A DNA stretch of 64,000 bases, from positions 62,001-126,000 of the forward strand of contig NZ_JACHKT010000005.1 of assembly GCF_014204325.1 (NCBI RefSeq). Reading direction: 5' to 3'. Numbering within the stretch: the first letter of the stretch is position 1; every line of letters starts with the position of its first letter. This DNA is from Arcicella rosea. GTDB lineage: Bacteria > Bacteroidota > Bacteroidia > Cytophagales > Spirosomataceae. Below are positions 17,461-26,337 of this stretch, piece by piece. Under the pieces are notes generated by a model that worked only from the letters and a program-made list of their open reading frames with translations, searched no databases and was not told where the DNA came from. The translations under genes and the position numbers were made by a program.

Positions 17461-19206
17461 TTATTTACCAGTCATAAAGGTAACTTCTTTGAATGATTGA
17501 TTTCCTAAATAATCTGTTCCTGTAATTTTAACTTGATATTTTGTATTGGCTTTGAATCCATTAATGGTGTTCAGATAGATTTTTGGAGCTTGTCCATTAA
17601 TACTATAAGTAATTGATTTTAAGCCCGCCATTGTATCTGTTCCAGCCAAAGTGAAACCAACACTTGATGGATAGATTTCAACGCCTTGTTTAGTGGTATT
17701 GATACTACCAACAGTAAAGAAGTTGAAAAGTTCTGGTCCTTCAATATCACTTACGAATACAAACGAAGCGACATTTCGGTTATTTACATTATCATAACCA
17801 AAGTATTCAAATTTATGAACACCTTTTTCCGTCATCTTGATTGGTTTTGTATATTCATTTTCAATTAGCTTTCCATCAAAACTATAAGTGATTTTTTGTA
17901 AACCAGATTCTGGGTCGGTCGCTTTCAATTGAATAAAGTTATTTGGGCCAAGTAACATGGTGTCTCTTCTTGTTACGATATCGCCAATGATTTCATGTTG
18001 AAGATTTGGCCCTGTCAAATCGACATATACTTTACTTACATTGTGTTTGAATTCTTCATAACCAACGCCAGCTAAACTGGTAGTTTGGTTGTTTAAATTA
18101 TCTATCGAATAGTATCTGATGTTATGAATTCCTGAAATACTTGGTAAGTAAAACGGATTAGCATAACTCACAAATGGTTGATTGTCTATCGAATATTTTA
18201 CTTCTTTTACACCAACTTTATTGTCGATAGCTGTTAATTTAAGTTTGGTTTTTCCAGAGAAATAAATCGTATTATTAGCGATATATCTGTCGCCAAGAAT
18301 ATCTGTCGCCATCAAAGGTGAACTCTTATCTAAGAAGAAATCAAATCTTTTTTCCTTTTCCTGATTATTTACATTATCTGTCGAATAGTAAAACAAAGTA
18401 TGTTTTCCTTCTGGAAGAAATACAAAAGGAATGCTTTTACCATCATAAGGTTGCAAAGCTCCATCATCAAATTTGTAGAAAGTACCTTTTAATCCTGAAA
18501 TACTATCTTCGGTGTTGAAGTATAATTTACTGGTAAAAGAGATAGCTTTATCGTCGGTAATTCCATTTACATTCAAATTGGTGAAAGGTGGAGTATTATC
18601 AACAGTAAAGCTTTCTTGTTGCATCTGACTAGCGTTTCCTACATTATCTGTAGCATAATACTTCAATACATAGTCACCCTGAGTTGATAATTTCTTTTCA
18701 GATTTATATACTTCAAAAGGACTGTTGTTAATTGTGTAAAATACAGTTTCTACGCCACTAGTTTTATCGCTCGCCAATAAATTGAAATTTACAAAAGGTC
18801 CAAAAAATACTTTTCCAGAAGGATTTACATATTTTTTTGAACCATTGAATAAAGTAATACCAGTTTCGGGAGCTATGCCATCGGCATAAATTTCTAGTTT
18901 TACTTCTTGTGGAGGCTCAACAGTTGCTTTAGTTTCTGGGTCAACGGCATTTTTTGAGCGAATATAATTTACTCCTTCAGTATCTAAGTAAAACGGAACA
19001 GAATACTTTTGATTGGGAGATTTATTCAATAATTCCTCGGCATGGTCGGGCGTGGTTGAAACCCAAATATATACAGGCAATTTTTTGTTCCAATACAATT
19101 TACCAGAAGTAGTGTCGGTATAATGTTTAGGTTTACTAGTTTGTGCTATGCTGGCAAAAGTCAAAATAGCCAAAGTCATCGTTGTGAAAATGTTTTTAAG
19201 CATCAT
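17461..19206 (-). CDS. Exported Ig-like / OmpL47-type repeat protein
   Basis: The 581-aa product has a signal peptide (MLKNIFTTMTLAILTFASIAQ) and then about five tandem beta-rich repeats of the form T-x-V-x-YSIDNQPF-x-Y, for example VFYTINNSPFEVY, TFYKFDDGALQPY, VKYSIDNQPFVSY, ITYSFDGKLIENEY and ITYSINGQAPKIY, each followed by a YYATDNVGN-like motif. This pattern resembles the OmpL47/chitobiase-C-terminal Ig-like repeats. It is probably a periplasmic or surface protein. The ATG (two Met codons in tandem, 19201-19206) overlaps the stop of the sensor kinase gene by 11 nt, so the two proteins are translationally coupled and may act together. No enzyme domain is visible. Confidence 0.72.
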   Translation of the reverse strand: MMLKNIFTTMTLAILTFASIAQTSKPKHYTDTTSGKLYWNKKLPVYIWVSTTPDHAEELLNKSPNQKYSVPFYLDTEGVNYIRSKNAVDPETKATVEPPQEVKLEIYADGIAPETGITLFNGSKKYVNPSGKVFFGPFVNFNLLASDKTSGVETVFYTINNSPFEVYKSEKKLSTQGDYVLKYYATDNVGNASQMQQESFTVDNTPPFTNLNVNGITDDKAISFTSKLYFNTEDSISGLKGTFYKFDDGALQPYDGKSIPFVFLPEGKHTLFYYSTDNVNNQEKEKRFDFFLDKSSPLMATDILGDRYIANNTIYFSGKTKLKLTAIDNKVGVKEVKYSIDNQPFVSYANPFYLPSISGIHNIRYYSIDNLNNQTTSLAGVGYEEFKHNVSKVYVDLTGPNLQHEIIGDIVTRRDTMLLGPNNFIQLKATDPESGLQKITYSFDGKLIENEYTKPIKMTEKGVHKFEYFGYDNVNNRNVASFVFVSDIEGPELFNFFTVGSINTTKQGVEIYPSSVGFTLAGTDTMAGLKSITYSINGQAPKIYLNTINGFKANTKYQVKITGTDYLGNQSFKEVTFMTGK

Positions 19207-20968
19207 GTTTTTTATTCAAGGTTACGGTAATAGTGGTTCCTATATTTAATTCACTGGCTACTTTAAGTTTTCCTCCGCAAATTTTAATGAAATCATTGCA
19301 AAGTACTAAGCCTAATCCAGTCCCTTTTTCGTTGTTAGTGCCATAAGTTGATTTATTACTTTTTAAGTTAAATAAAGTATTTACTTTTTCTTCGCTCATG
19401 CCTACGCCACTGTCTATTACAACTACTTCTACTTTTTCTGTATCAGTATTTGGATTTATTTGAACTTTAATAATTCCCTTTTTCTTGGTGAATTTAATGG
19501 CATTTTGTATTAAGTTTCTGAAAACAATTTTGGTCATTTCGAGGTCAGATGATGCCTTTAAATCTGTCGGAATTTCATTGATGATTGAAATTTCTTTTCC
19601 TTCTGCCAAACGCTGTAATAATTTAATGTTTTCATCAACTAAATCAAAGACATTTACTTCCTGAATCTTAGGTTTTAGCTCAGACATTTGGGTTTTTGCC
19701 CAGTTTAGTAAATTATCTAGAATTGTTGAAATTTGGGCATTTCCACTTTTAAGTTGGCTTAAAATATCTTTTAAATCTTCAGGTATTTCATCATAGTAAT
19801 CTTCTTCAATAATTTCAAAAAAGCTTTGGAGCGAAGCAATTGGTCCACGCAAATCATGAGCAATAATCGAAAATATTTTATTTTTTACATCATTAGAAAT
19901 CGTAAGTTGTTCTTTTTGTGCAGCAATTGCAAGGTTTTGTTGGTGTAATTGTTGGTTCTGGACTTTAATTTTTCTGCTATTCAAATACACGATAGTGGCA
20001 ACAATCAATACAAAAAATGTAATAATTCCAGCAATGATATAAACGTAGCTTTTTTCTTTCTCTAATACTAAATTTTTGGCTTCTGCTACTTCAGCATTAA
20101 CTTTTTCAAGTAGTAAATCACGTTTTTGCAATCCAACTATCATTTCAGCATTGGTTAAATCCTGATAAAGATTGATGTTTTTTTGTTTTTCACTTAGAAG
20201 TGCTTTGCCGTTTTCTTTAAGTTTTATTTCGTTTTTTTCAAGCTCCAATTCTTTCGTTTTGGCGATTGATTCTGCCAACTGTTTTTTCAAACTCTCAGAT
20301 TCTAAATCACTCGCTATTTTTTTTACTTCTTTTTTCTTTAGCTCGTCATAAAATGTTTTGTACAAGGTAAAGTACTTCAGCGATTCATCAACGTTTCCTA
20401 ATTTTTCGTAGGTTTCACTGAGCATCGCATAGGTACTTGCCATTTGTTTAATATCGTTCAGTTCCCGAGCTAGATTTAACGCTTCTTGTAAATCATTGAT
20501 AGAAAGATTGTATTTTTTGATATTATTATAAGCAACCGAGCGGTTAATTAAAGAAGAAATAATACTGTAAGGTTCTTTTTGTGACCTACGTGCAGCTAAA
20601 GTTTGTGTAAAGTGATAAAGTGCTTTTTCATAATCTTCAGTATCAGCGTAGAGCATTCCTAAATTGTTATGAATCATGGCCGTGCCATTTCTATTTTCGA
20701 TGTTTATATTCAGTTTTAAACTTTTTTCGTAGAAAGAAATGGCTCTTTTATATTGATTGTAATTCCAATAAATAAAACCAATTTCGTTCATCATTCTGGA
20801 TGCTTCCTTGTAATTATTAGCACTCAAAAAGTTATCATATTGTGATTGATATTGTAATACTCTTCCTGAATCTGTTCGGGTCAAAGGCAATACTTGTGCT
20901 TTCAACTGAAAGTTTATCAAAAGTGTGATGAGTAATAAAAGGTAATTTTTTTTTTGGATTATGTACAT
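19196..20968 (-). CDS. TPR-containing sensor histidine kinase
   Basis: The 590-aa kinase has a signal peptide or first helix (1-25), a periplasmic sensor of about four or five TPR units (about 38-215), a coiled coil (215-300), one membrane helix (about 308-329), then HisKA with the phospho-acceptor His371 in IIAHDLRGPIASLQ. The ATPase domain has the N-box NLIQNAIKF (Asn489), G1 DSGVGM (519-524) and G2 GTGLGL (549-554). All expected kinase residues are present. No response regulator gene adjoins it; the downstream partner is the overlapping gene for an exported Ig-like repeat protein, which could be a ligand-binding or output component. Confidence 0.85.
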   Translation of the reverse strand: MYIIQKKNYLLLLITLLINFQLKAQVLPLTRTDSGRVLQYQSQYDNFLSANNYKEASRMMNEIGFIYWNYNQYKRAISFYEKSLKLNINIENRNGTAMIHNNLGMLYADTEDYEKALYHFTQTLAARRSQKEPYSIISSLINRSVAYNNIKKYNLSINDLQEALNLARELNDIKQMASTYAMLSETYEKLGNVDESLKYFTLYKTFYDELKKKEVKKIASDLESESLKKQLAESIAKTKELELEKNEIKLKENGKALLSEKQKNINLYQDLTNAEMIVGLQKRDLLLEKVNAEVAEAKNLVLEKEKSYVYIIAGIITFFVLIVATIVYLNSRKIKVQNQQLHQQNLAIAAQKEQLTISNDVKNKIFSIIAHDLRGPIASLQSFFEIIEEDYYDEIPEDLKDILSQLKSGNAQISTILDNLLNWAKTQMSELKPKIQEVNVFDLVDENIKLLQRLAEGKEISIINEIPTDLKASSDLEMTKIVFRNLIQNAIKFTKKKGIIKVQINPNTDTEKVEVVVIDSGVGMSEEKVNTLFNLKSNKSTYGTNNEKGTGLGLVLCNDFIKICGGKLKVASELNIGTTITVTLNKKHDA

Positions 20969-21305
20969 TTGGATAATGTCGAATATAAAAAGGGTAATAA
21001 AAAGTAAAAGTTATCTTGAAATGTATTGACAAATCTATCAAATACTCTACCATTTATTAATTGATTATATATTTTTTTAAAAATAAATTGCCGAGGTGCT
21101 GTAAATCATTTAAAAAGTATTGTGGCTTTACTGCTGAAAGCCAATTCAGTACTTAGTCTTAAACAAAAGAAAGATTACAAAGATAAATGAAAAAATGGCA
21201 AAAGTGCAGAAGTATGTCAATGTGTTTGCCTTGATTTTCAGGGAGAAAAATTTTAGACAATGAATGCGGAATAAGTTGATTGAAGCTCTGAAGATGCTGT
21301 TTGGA

Positions 21306-21353
21306 TAAACTACACTGTTGTTTTTGTCATTGGCTAAACAAGAGTGTAGTTTA
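21306..21353 (-). terminator. Stem-loop after the GH13 gene
   Basis: TAAACTACACT (21306-21316) pairs perfectly with 21343-21353, and TTGTTT/AAACAA pair inside after one mismatch. It lies 12 nt past the stop of the reverse-strand amylase gene. There is no strong T-run, so termination efficiency is uncertain. The remaining gap 20969-21305 shows no gene or repeat that I can identify. Confidence 0.55.
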
Positions 21354-21364
21354 ATAATTATCGT

Positions 21365-23227
21365 TTACTTTTCAGTAATTTCTAAAATAAGTGGATTGTT
21401 GGGAGGAACATTCAAACTACCTTTTACTTCAAATGTTTGGTTACTTAGAATATCTTTGGCGATGAAATTATCTTTCAAAATTTCCTTGAATTTACCCATT
21501 TCTAAGGTTTTAGATTCTTTGTTTTTATTCAAAATAACCATGATTTTTTGCTTGTCGTTATACCTAAACTGAACATAAAATCCATTCGCAGGAGCAAAAT
21601 GTTTTAATTTTCCTGAATGAATTACAGGTGTATTTTTTCGCCATTTCAATAAAGTACTCACAAAATTTTTGGCTTCGATTTCTGCCTTACTCATACCCAT
21701 TTCTGTAAAAACGTTTTTACTATCATCAGCCCAACCGCCAGGCATATCACCTCTAATTTCTCCGTGTTCATCACTTTTTGGATTAGTCATTAAAATTTCT
21801 GTTCCATAATAAATTTGCGGAATACCTCTTGTAGTGAGTAAAAATGCCATTCCATTTTTAAACTTGCTGTAGTCTTCATGAAGTTGAGTAAAGAAACGAC
21901 TCATGTCATGATTATCAGGAAATATCATTAAATCATTCGGATTTGCATACACAAAGTCATTTGCCACGGTTTGATACAATTTGGTAAAACCTTGATTCCA
22001 CACTTTTTCGTCTGTATTCAGCGCTTCAATCAAAGCGGCATTTACGGGGAAATCCATTAATGTTCTTAGATAAGAAACATAACCATTTTTGTTTACTTTT
22101 CCTTTTTGCCAAGCCGCAACAATACTTGGATTTAACGACCATTCTTCGCCAACTATATTGAAATTTGGATACTCTTGTTCCATTCTTTTACTCCAAACAC
22201 TCATGAAATTTTTGTCTGGATATGGCCAAGTATCCATTCTAATGCCACCTAAATCGGCATATTCAACCCACCAAATAGAGTTCTGAATCAGGTAATTTGC
22301 CATAAATGGATTTCGTTGATTCAAATCGGGCATAGTAGAATCAAACCAGCCGTCGCTGTGCGAAGTAATATCATATTCCGCAGCGTAAGGGTCATGAAGG
22401 CTTTCTCGACGGTGAGTAGAGTAAATCGTTTTTGGGCTGACTTGAAAATTTATCCAATCTTTAGTAGGAAAATCTTTCATCCACCAATGTTCTGAACCAC
22501 AATGGTTCAGCACCATGTCCATTACCAGTTTTATTCCATGTTTTTTTGCCTCTTTCGACAATCTTACATAGTCATCATTTGTTCCAAAACGAGCATCAAT
22601 TTTACTGAAATTTGTAATGGCATAACCGTGATAGGATGTTTTGGGTTGATTGTTTTCTACTAAAGGATTTATCCAAAGTGCTGTCATCCCCAGATTTTGG
22701 ATATAATCTAAATGTTGGATTATTCCTTCAATATCACCTCCATGTCTGCCCGTCAAACCTTTTCGGTTAAGAGAGTCTTTGAAATTGGCAACATTGTCAT
22801 TTTGAGGATTTCCATTAGCGAAACGGTCGGGAGTAATCATATACAACACATCGCTGCTGTTAAAACCGATTCTGTCAGCAGATTTATTTTGTCTTTTTAG
22901 TAAAGAATAATGATGAGTAAAAGTTTCTTTTTTATTGTTTTCAAAGATGATTTTCACTTCACCAGCTTGTGTTTCTGGAGCAATCAGAAGGTCGATAAAT
23001 AAGTAATTTGGATTTTCTACTTTATTTACTTTTTTGATAGAAACACCTTTATAATTGATTTTAGGAGAAAAGTCTGCAATATTTTTCCTATGAACTAATA
23101 ATTGTAGATTAGGATTTTTCATACCTACCCACCAATTTAAAGGTTCAATATGTTGAATTTTTTCTTGTGCAAAAACCGAAATTTGCATAAAAAAAAGACA
23201 GCTTAAAAGTTGAAATATCTTTTTCAT
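21365..23227 (-). CDS. susA: GH13 alpha-amylase / neopullulanase-like enzyme (SusA-like)
   Basis: This 620-aa secreted or periplasmic enzyme hydrolyses alpha-1,4-glucans. A signal peptide (1-20) is followed by an N-terminal cyclomaltodextrinase-type beta-domain (about 25-115) and the GH13 barrel. Conserved regions are DMVLNHCG (about 237-244), the nucleophile Asp332 in GGIRMDTWP, the acid/base Glu361 in NIVGEEW, and Asp441 in FPDNHDM. A C-terminal beta-domain with KNKESKTLEMGKF follows. The arrangement is like neopullulanase/cyclomaltodextrinase and B. thetaiotaomicron SusA. It is the last gene of the reverse-strand locus, downstream of the SusE/F-like lipoprotein, and probably degrades imported maltooligosaccharides. 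Confidence 0.88.
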   Translation of the reverse strand: MKKIFQLLSCLFFMQISVFAQEKIQHIEPLNWWVGMKNPNLQLLVHRKNIADFSPKINYKGVSIKKVNKVENPNYLFIDLLIAPETQAGEVKIIFENNKKETFTHHYSLLKRQNKSADRIGFNSSDVLYMITPDRFANGNPQNDNVANFKDSLNRKGLTGRHGGDIEGIIQHLDYIQNLGMTALWINPLVENNQPKTSYHGYAITNFSKIDARFGTNDDYVRLSKEAKKHGIKLVMDMVLNHCGSEHWWMKDFPTKDWINFQVSPKTIYSTHRRESLHDPYAAEYDITSHSDGWFDSTMPDLNQRNPFMANYLIQNSIWWVEYADLGGIRMDTWPYPDKNFMSVWSKRMEQEYPNFNIVGEEWSLNPSIVAAWQKGKVNKNGYVSYLRTLMDFPVNAALIEALNTDEKVWNQGFTKLYQTVANDFVYANPNDLMIFPDNHDMSRFFTQLHEDYSKFKNGMAFLLTTRGIPQIYYGTEILMTNPKSDEHGEIRGDMPGGWADDSKNVFTEMGMSKAEIEAKNFVSTLLKWRKNTPVIHSGKLKHFAPANGFYVQFRYNDKQKIMVILNKNKESKTLEMGKFKEILKDNFIAKDILSNQTFEVKGSLNVPPNNPLILEITEK

Positions 23228-23305
23228 AGAATTTGTCTATTGAATAGTTAAAAAAAATCTGCATGAGCAAAGCTATGCAGATTTAAGAAATAAATTTATT
23301 ATGAA

Positions 23306-24625
23306 TTATTTTACTTTGGTTGCTTTGTAAGTTGGGTTGGCAGCATCTTTTAAATTAATTTCGAAATCATAAGTACCAGCTGTTGCAATAAAGTTTTCGC
23401 CTCCTAATTTCAAAGCACCACTTGTTCCAATTGCTTGTGCCGAAGCGGCTGTAGTGCCATAATTTGTTCCCCAATCATCATTCAAACGGAATTTGAATTG
23501 ATCTGCTTTAAGTACCACACCTTTTAAAACCCAAGTTTCAGTACTTAAATCATAAGTAAACTTTTGGTCTGGCTTGTCGCCCCAACCAGTAGCCGTAGCA
23601 GCACCTACTATTCCTAAAGGAACATATTTTGTGATGGTATAAGTCAGTTTTTTGAAATCTACCGTGACAAGGTATTTACCTTTTTTCACAACAATGTTAT
23701 CTCCACCATCTTTCAAAACACCGCCAGTTCCACCAAAATTTGTACCCCAATCATTGTCTTTACGGATTTTAATTTCTCCGTCAATTAAATCGACAACGCC
23801 TGTCCAAAGGTCAACTGTTGGGTCGTAACTTAAAGGTAAATCTGGCGTTGCTCCCCAATTATTAGCTGCACTTCCTACGATTCCCCAAGCATATTTTTCG
23901 ATTTTATAAGTCAACGCAACAGGATTTAACGTGATTTTGTAAGTACCCGCTTTTACCGCAATATTGTTACCACCAGTGCTTAAAATACCATCAGTTCCAC
24001 CAAGATTTACAGTCCAATCGTTATTTTGGCGGAATTTGATTTCTCCGTCAATCAAAGTAACATAAGCCACCAAAGTATTAACTACATCGGTTTTGTAGAA
24101 AGGCAAATCTGGTGTTGCACCCCAGTTGTTGGCTGCACTTCCTACTACGCCCCAAGTCGTACTTAGGTCTAATTTTGCAGAATATGGCGTTGCTTTTAAA
24201 GTACTCATTGTAGAACTCAACATCGTTGACGCTCCTAATGATGATTGTACTCTAATATCTACATCATTTGCAGTTCCGGGCAGAAAGCCAAAGCCCAATA
24301 AAATAGCATTAAGCTCTGAGGCTTTGAATACTTTTTTGAGTTCAGTTCCAGTAACAACGTTTACCGCTTTTGTAAAGTCTCCACCTTTTTTATCAATTAA
24401 AATGGTATAAGAAGGAGCAGCAGCAAAGCCATAATTTGGTTTTTCCCAAGATACAGTAAGTACTTCTGTATCAGCTTTTTCTTTATCTAAAACAAGGTTG
24501 CTTGAAGATAAATTTACAACAGGAACAGCACTAGCATCTAGCATTGCCATTTCCTCGTCTTTTTTACATCCCAAAGCCAGTACGAAAACAAGGCTTAACA
24601 GGAATATTTTTTGTATTGTTTTCAT
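23306..24625 (-). CDS. SusE/SusF-like surface glycan-binding lipoprotein with three tandem modules
   Basis: The 439-aa protein has a lipoprotein signal ending LALGC (Cys20), so it should be anchored in the outer membrane facing outwards. Residues about 33-150 form a SusE-type N-terminal domain (VLTVSWEKPNYGFAAAPSYTI). Three tandem starch-binding modules of about 90 aa follow, beginning near 158, 247 and 337, each with VGSAANNWGATPD-like and FKFRxNDDWxxNxG motifs. Modules 1 and 2 are almost identical at the start and are alike at DNA level too. The protein probably captures starch or maltooligosaccharides for the SusC/SusD pair. SusE and SusF roles cannot be separated. Confidence 0.85.
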   Translation of the reverse strand: MKTIQKIFLLSLVFVLALGCKKDEEMAMLDASAVPVVNLSSSNLVLDKEKADTEVLTVSWEKPNYGFAAAPSYTILIDKKGGDFTKAVNVVTGTELKKVFKASELNAILLGFGFLPGTANDVDIRVQSSLGASTMLSSTMSTLKATPYSAKLDLSTTWGVVGSAANNWGATPDLPFYKTDVVNTLVAYVTLIDGEIKFRQNNDWTVNLGGTDGILSTGGNNIAVKAGTYKITLNPVALTYKIEKYAWGIVGSAANNWGATPDLPLSYDPTVDLWTGVVDLIDGEIKIRKDNDWGTNFGGTGGVLKDGGDNIVVKKGKYLVTVDFKKLTYTITKYVPLGIVGAATATGWGDKPDQKFTYDLSTETWVLKGVVLKADQFKFRLNDDWGTNYGTTAASAQAIGTSGALKLGGENFIATAGTYDFEINLKDAANPTYKATKVK

Positions 24626-24654
24626 CGTTTGATTAATGTTATTTATCTGATTTT

Positions 24655-24785
24655 TTTGCTTTAGGCTGTAAGCTGTAGGCGATAGGCAATTATTCTAAAA
24701 CCTTCAGCTTTTATCTTACTTATAAGAAATAGACTATTTATTTTATAGCCTAAAGCTTACAGCCTATTGCCTACAGCTTTTAGTA
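24655..24785. repeat. Word-repeat intergenic locus 2
   Basis: The gap between SusE/F and SusD is built from words such as GGCTGTAAGCTGTAGGC (24663-24679) and the reverse-complement words TAGCCTAAAGCTTACAGCC and TTGCCTACAGC near 24746-24778. The arms can form an imperfect long hairpin. The right arm reaches into the SusD stop codon. Confidence 0.6.
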
Positions 24786-26324
24786 TCCAGTATTTTGCTT
24801 CAAAGTTGGGTTAGCGATGATGTCGCCAGATGCCAATGGGAATAAATTACGGAATGATTCTACGTCTTTTCCTTCTTTTATGCCACCTTTCCAAGCCCAA
24901 TTATAACCAGAAGTAAATTTGCCAAAACGAATTAAGTCTGTACGGCGATGTCCTTCCCAGAATAATTCACGACCTCTTTCATTCAGTAAATCATTCAAGG
25001 TAAGATTTGATAAATTGCCAGCACCAGCACGAGTACGAAGCTGATTAACTAAGTTTAAAGCCAAAGTATTATCGCCAGAACCACCACGAGTAACGGCTTC
25101 TGAATAAGTTAAATATGCTTCGGCTAAACGAAATAATGGAAAATCTGTATCTGCAAATTGTGCATTTTTACCTTTTACGCCAGCACTTGTTAAGTTAGAA
25201 AACTTCGTTACAGCATATCCGTTTTCGAAGGTACTGAACTCATCAATTTCTAATTGCTGACCATTTGTATAGAAAAGTGCTCTTTTATCGGCTTTATCGT
25301 CGAAGAGATTGACCAATTGTTTAGTTGTACGGAAACCAGCCCATTTTTGTTCAGTACCATAATCCGCAGGATTCATCGCACCACCAATTGAGCCATTAAT
25401 TGCCAAGGTAGTCACTCCATAAGTTTGCGTTTCATTTCCATCGAAATTGATGCTGAAAATGATTTCTTTAGAAGTATTATTATCCGCCAAGAAATTAGTT
25501 TTATAATTGCTTGCCAAAGTATAACCTGCATCAATTACTTTTTTAGCTGTTGCTGCTGCTTCTGTGTATTTCTTTTGTCCGATATATACTTCTGCATTCA
25601 AATAAAGTTTCGCTAAAGTCATCCAAGCGGCAGCTTTGTCTGCTCTGCCATACTCGTTAGTTTTTGGGGCAGGCAATTCGCTATCTAAAGCCAATAATTC
25701 AGATTCTACGTAGGCAAATAATTCTGCACGAGTAGCCTGTTTTGGCAAAGTAGCACCTACTTGTTCGTTTTCTGTAATCAGTGGTACATTTCCGTATAAA
25801 TCAATCGCATGAGCATAAGCCAATGCACGCAAAAAACGAGCTTCTGCACGATAATTTTTAATGTCCTGAGAATTTGCTACTCCACGACTACTCAATTTCG
25901 CTTCTGTAGTCTCACGTAAAAATTCATTTGAAACGGCTACTTGAAACAAAATACGAGAATAAAAAGCTGCCGTAAATGAATTAGAAGCCGTCCAGTTCAT
26001 AGCATGTAAATCTGGTACGCCTGGGTCATTCCATCTACAAACTAATTCGTCGGTTGTGAATTCTTGCAAGTACCAATAAGCACGCATATAACTTTGCGAA
26101 CCACCGTCGTATCCTTTTAAATCCACATCGTTGTCGCCATTTTTCAAACCAGATGCCGCCAAACCTGCGTACATTTTGGCTAAGATAAGTTTATAATTTG
26201 CAGGATCTTTATAGACTAATTCTGATACTTCGCCAACATAAGGCACGGTATCTAAATCTTTGCATGAATTCAATGAAAAACAAAGAATTGCTGCGGTTAA
26301 TACGTTTTTAAATATATGTTTCAT
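24780..26324 (-). CDS. susD: SusD/RagB-family glycan-binding lipoprotein
   Basis: The 514-aa lipoprotein forms the lid of the SusC transporter and binds the incoming glycan. A lipoprotein signal ends with LNSC, and the mature part has the SusD TPR-like fold with typical segments YRAEARFLRALAYAHAIDLYG, AAWMTLAKLYLNAEVYIG and the C-terminal LLNERGRELFWEGHRRTDLIRFG. I chose the ATG at 26322-26324 rather than an in-frame ATG 27 nt upstream because the upstream one would overlap the susC stop and delay the signal peptide. The stop of susC lies 13 nt before this start, so the pair is tightly coupled. Confidence 0.92.
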   Translation of the reverse strand: MKHIFKNVLTAAILCFSLNSCKDLDTVPYVGEVSELVYKDPANYKLILAKMYAGLAASGLKNGDNDVDLKGYDGGSQSYMRAYWYLQEFTTDELVCRWNDPGVPDLHAMNWTASNSFTAAFYSRILFQVAVSNEFLRETTEAKLSSRGVANSQDIKNYRAEARFLRALAYAHAIDLYGNVPLITENEQVGATLPKQATRAELFAYVESELLALDSELPAPKTNEYGRADKAAAWMTLAKLYLNAEVYIGQKKYTEAAATAKKVIDAGYTLASNYKTNFLADNNTSKEIIFSINFDGNETQTYGVTTLAINGSIGGAMNPADYGTEQKWAGFRTTKQLVNLFDDKADKRALFYTNGQQLEIDEFSTFENGYAVTKFSNLTSAGVKGKNAQFADTDFPLFRLAEAYLTYSEAVTRGGSGDNTLALNLVNQLRTRAGAGNLSNLTLNDLLNERGRELFWEGHRRTDLIRFGKFTSGYNWAWKGGIKEGKDVESFRNLFPLASGDIIANPTLKQNTGY

Positions 26325-26337
26325 GATGATTTCCTGA

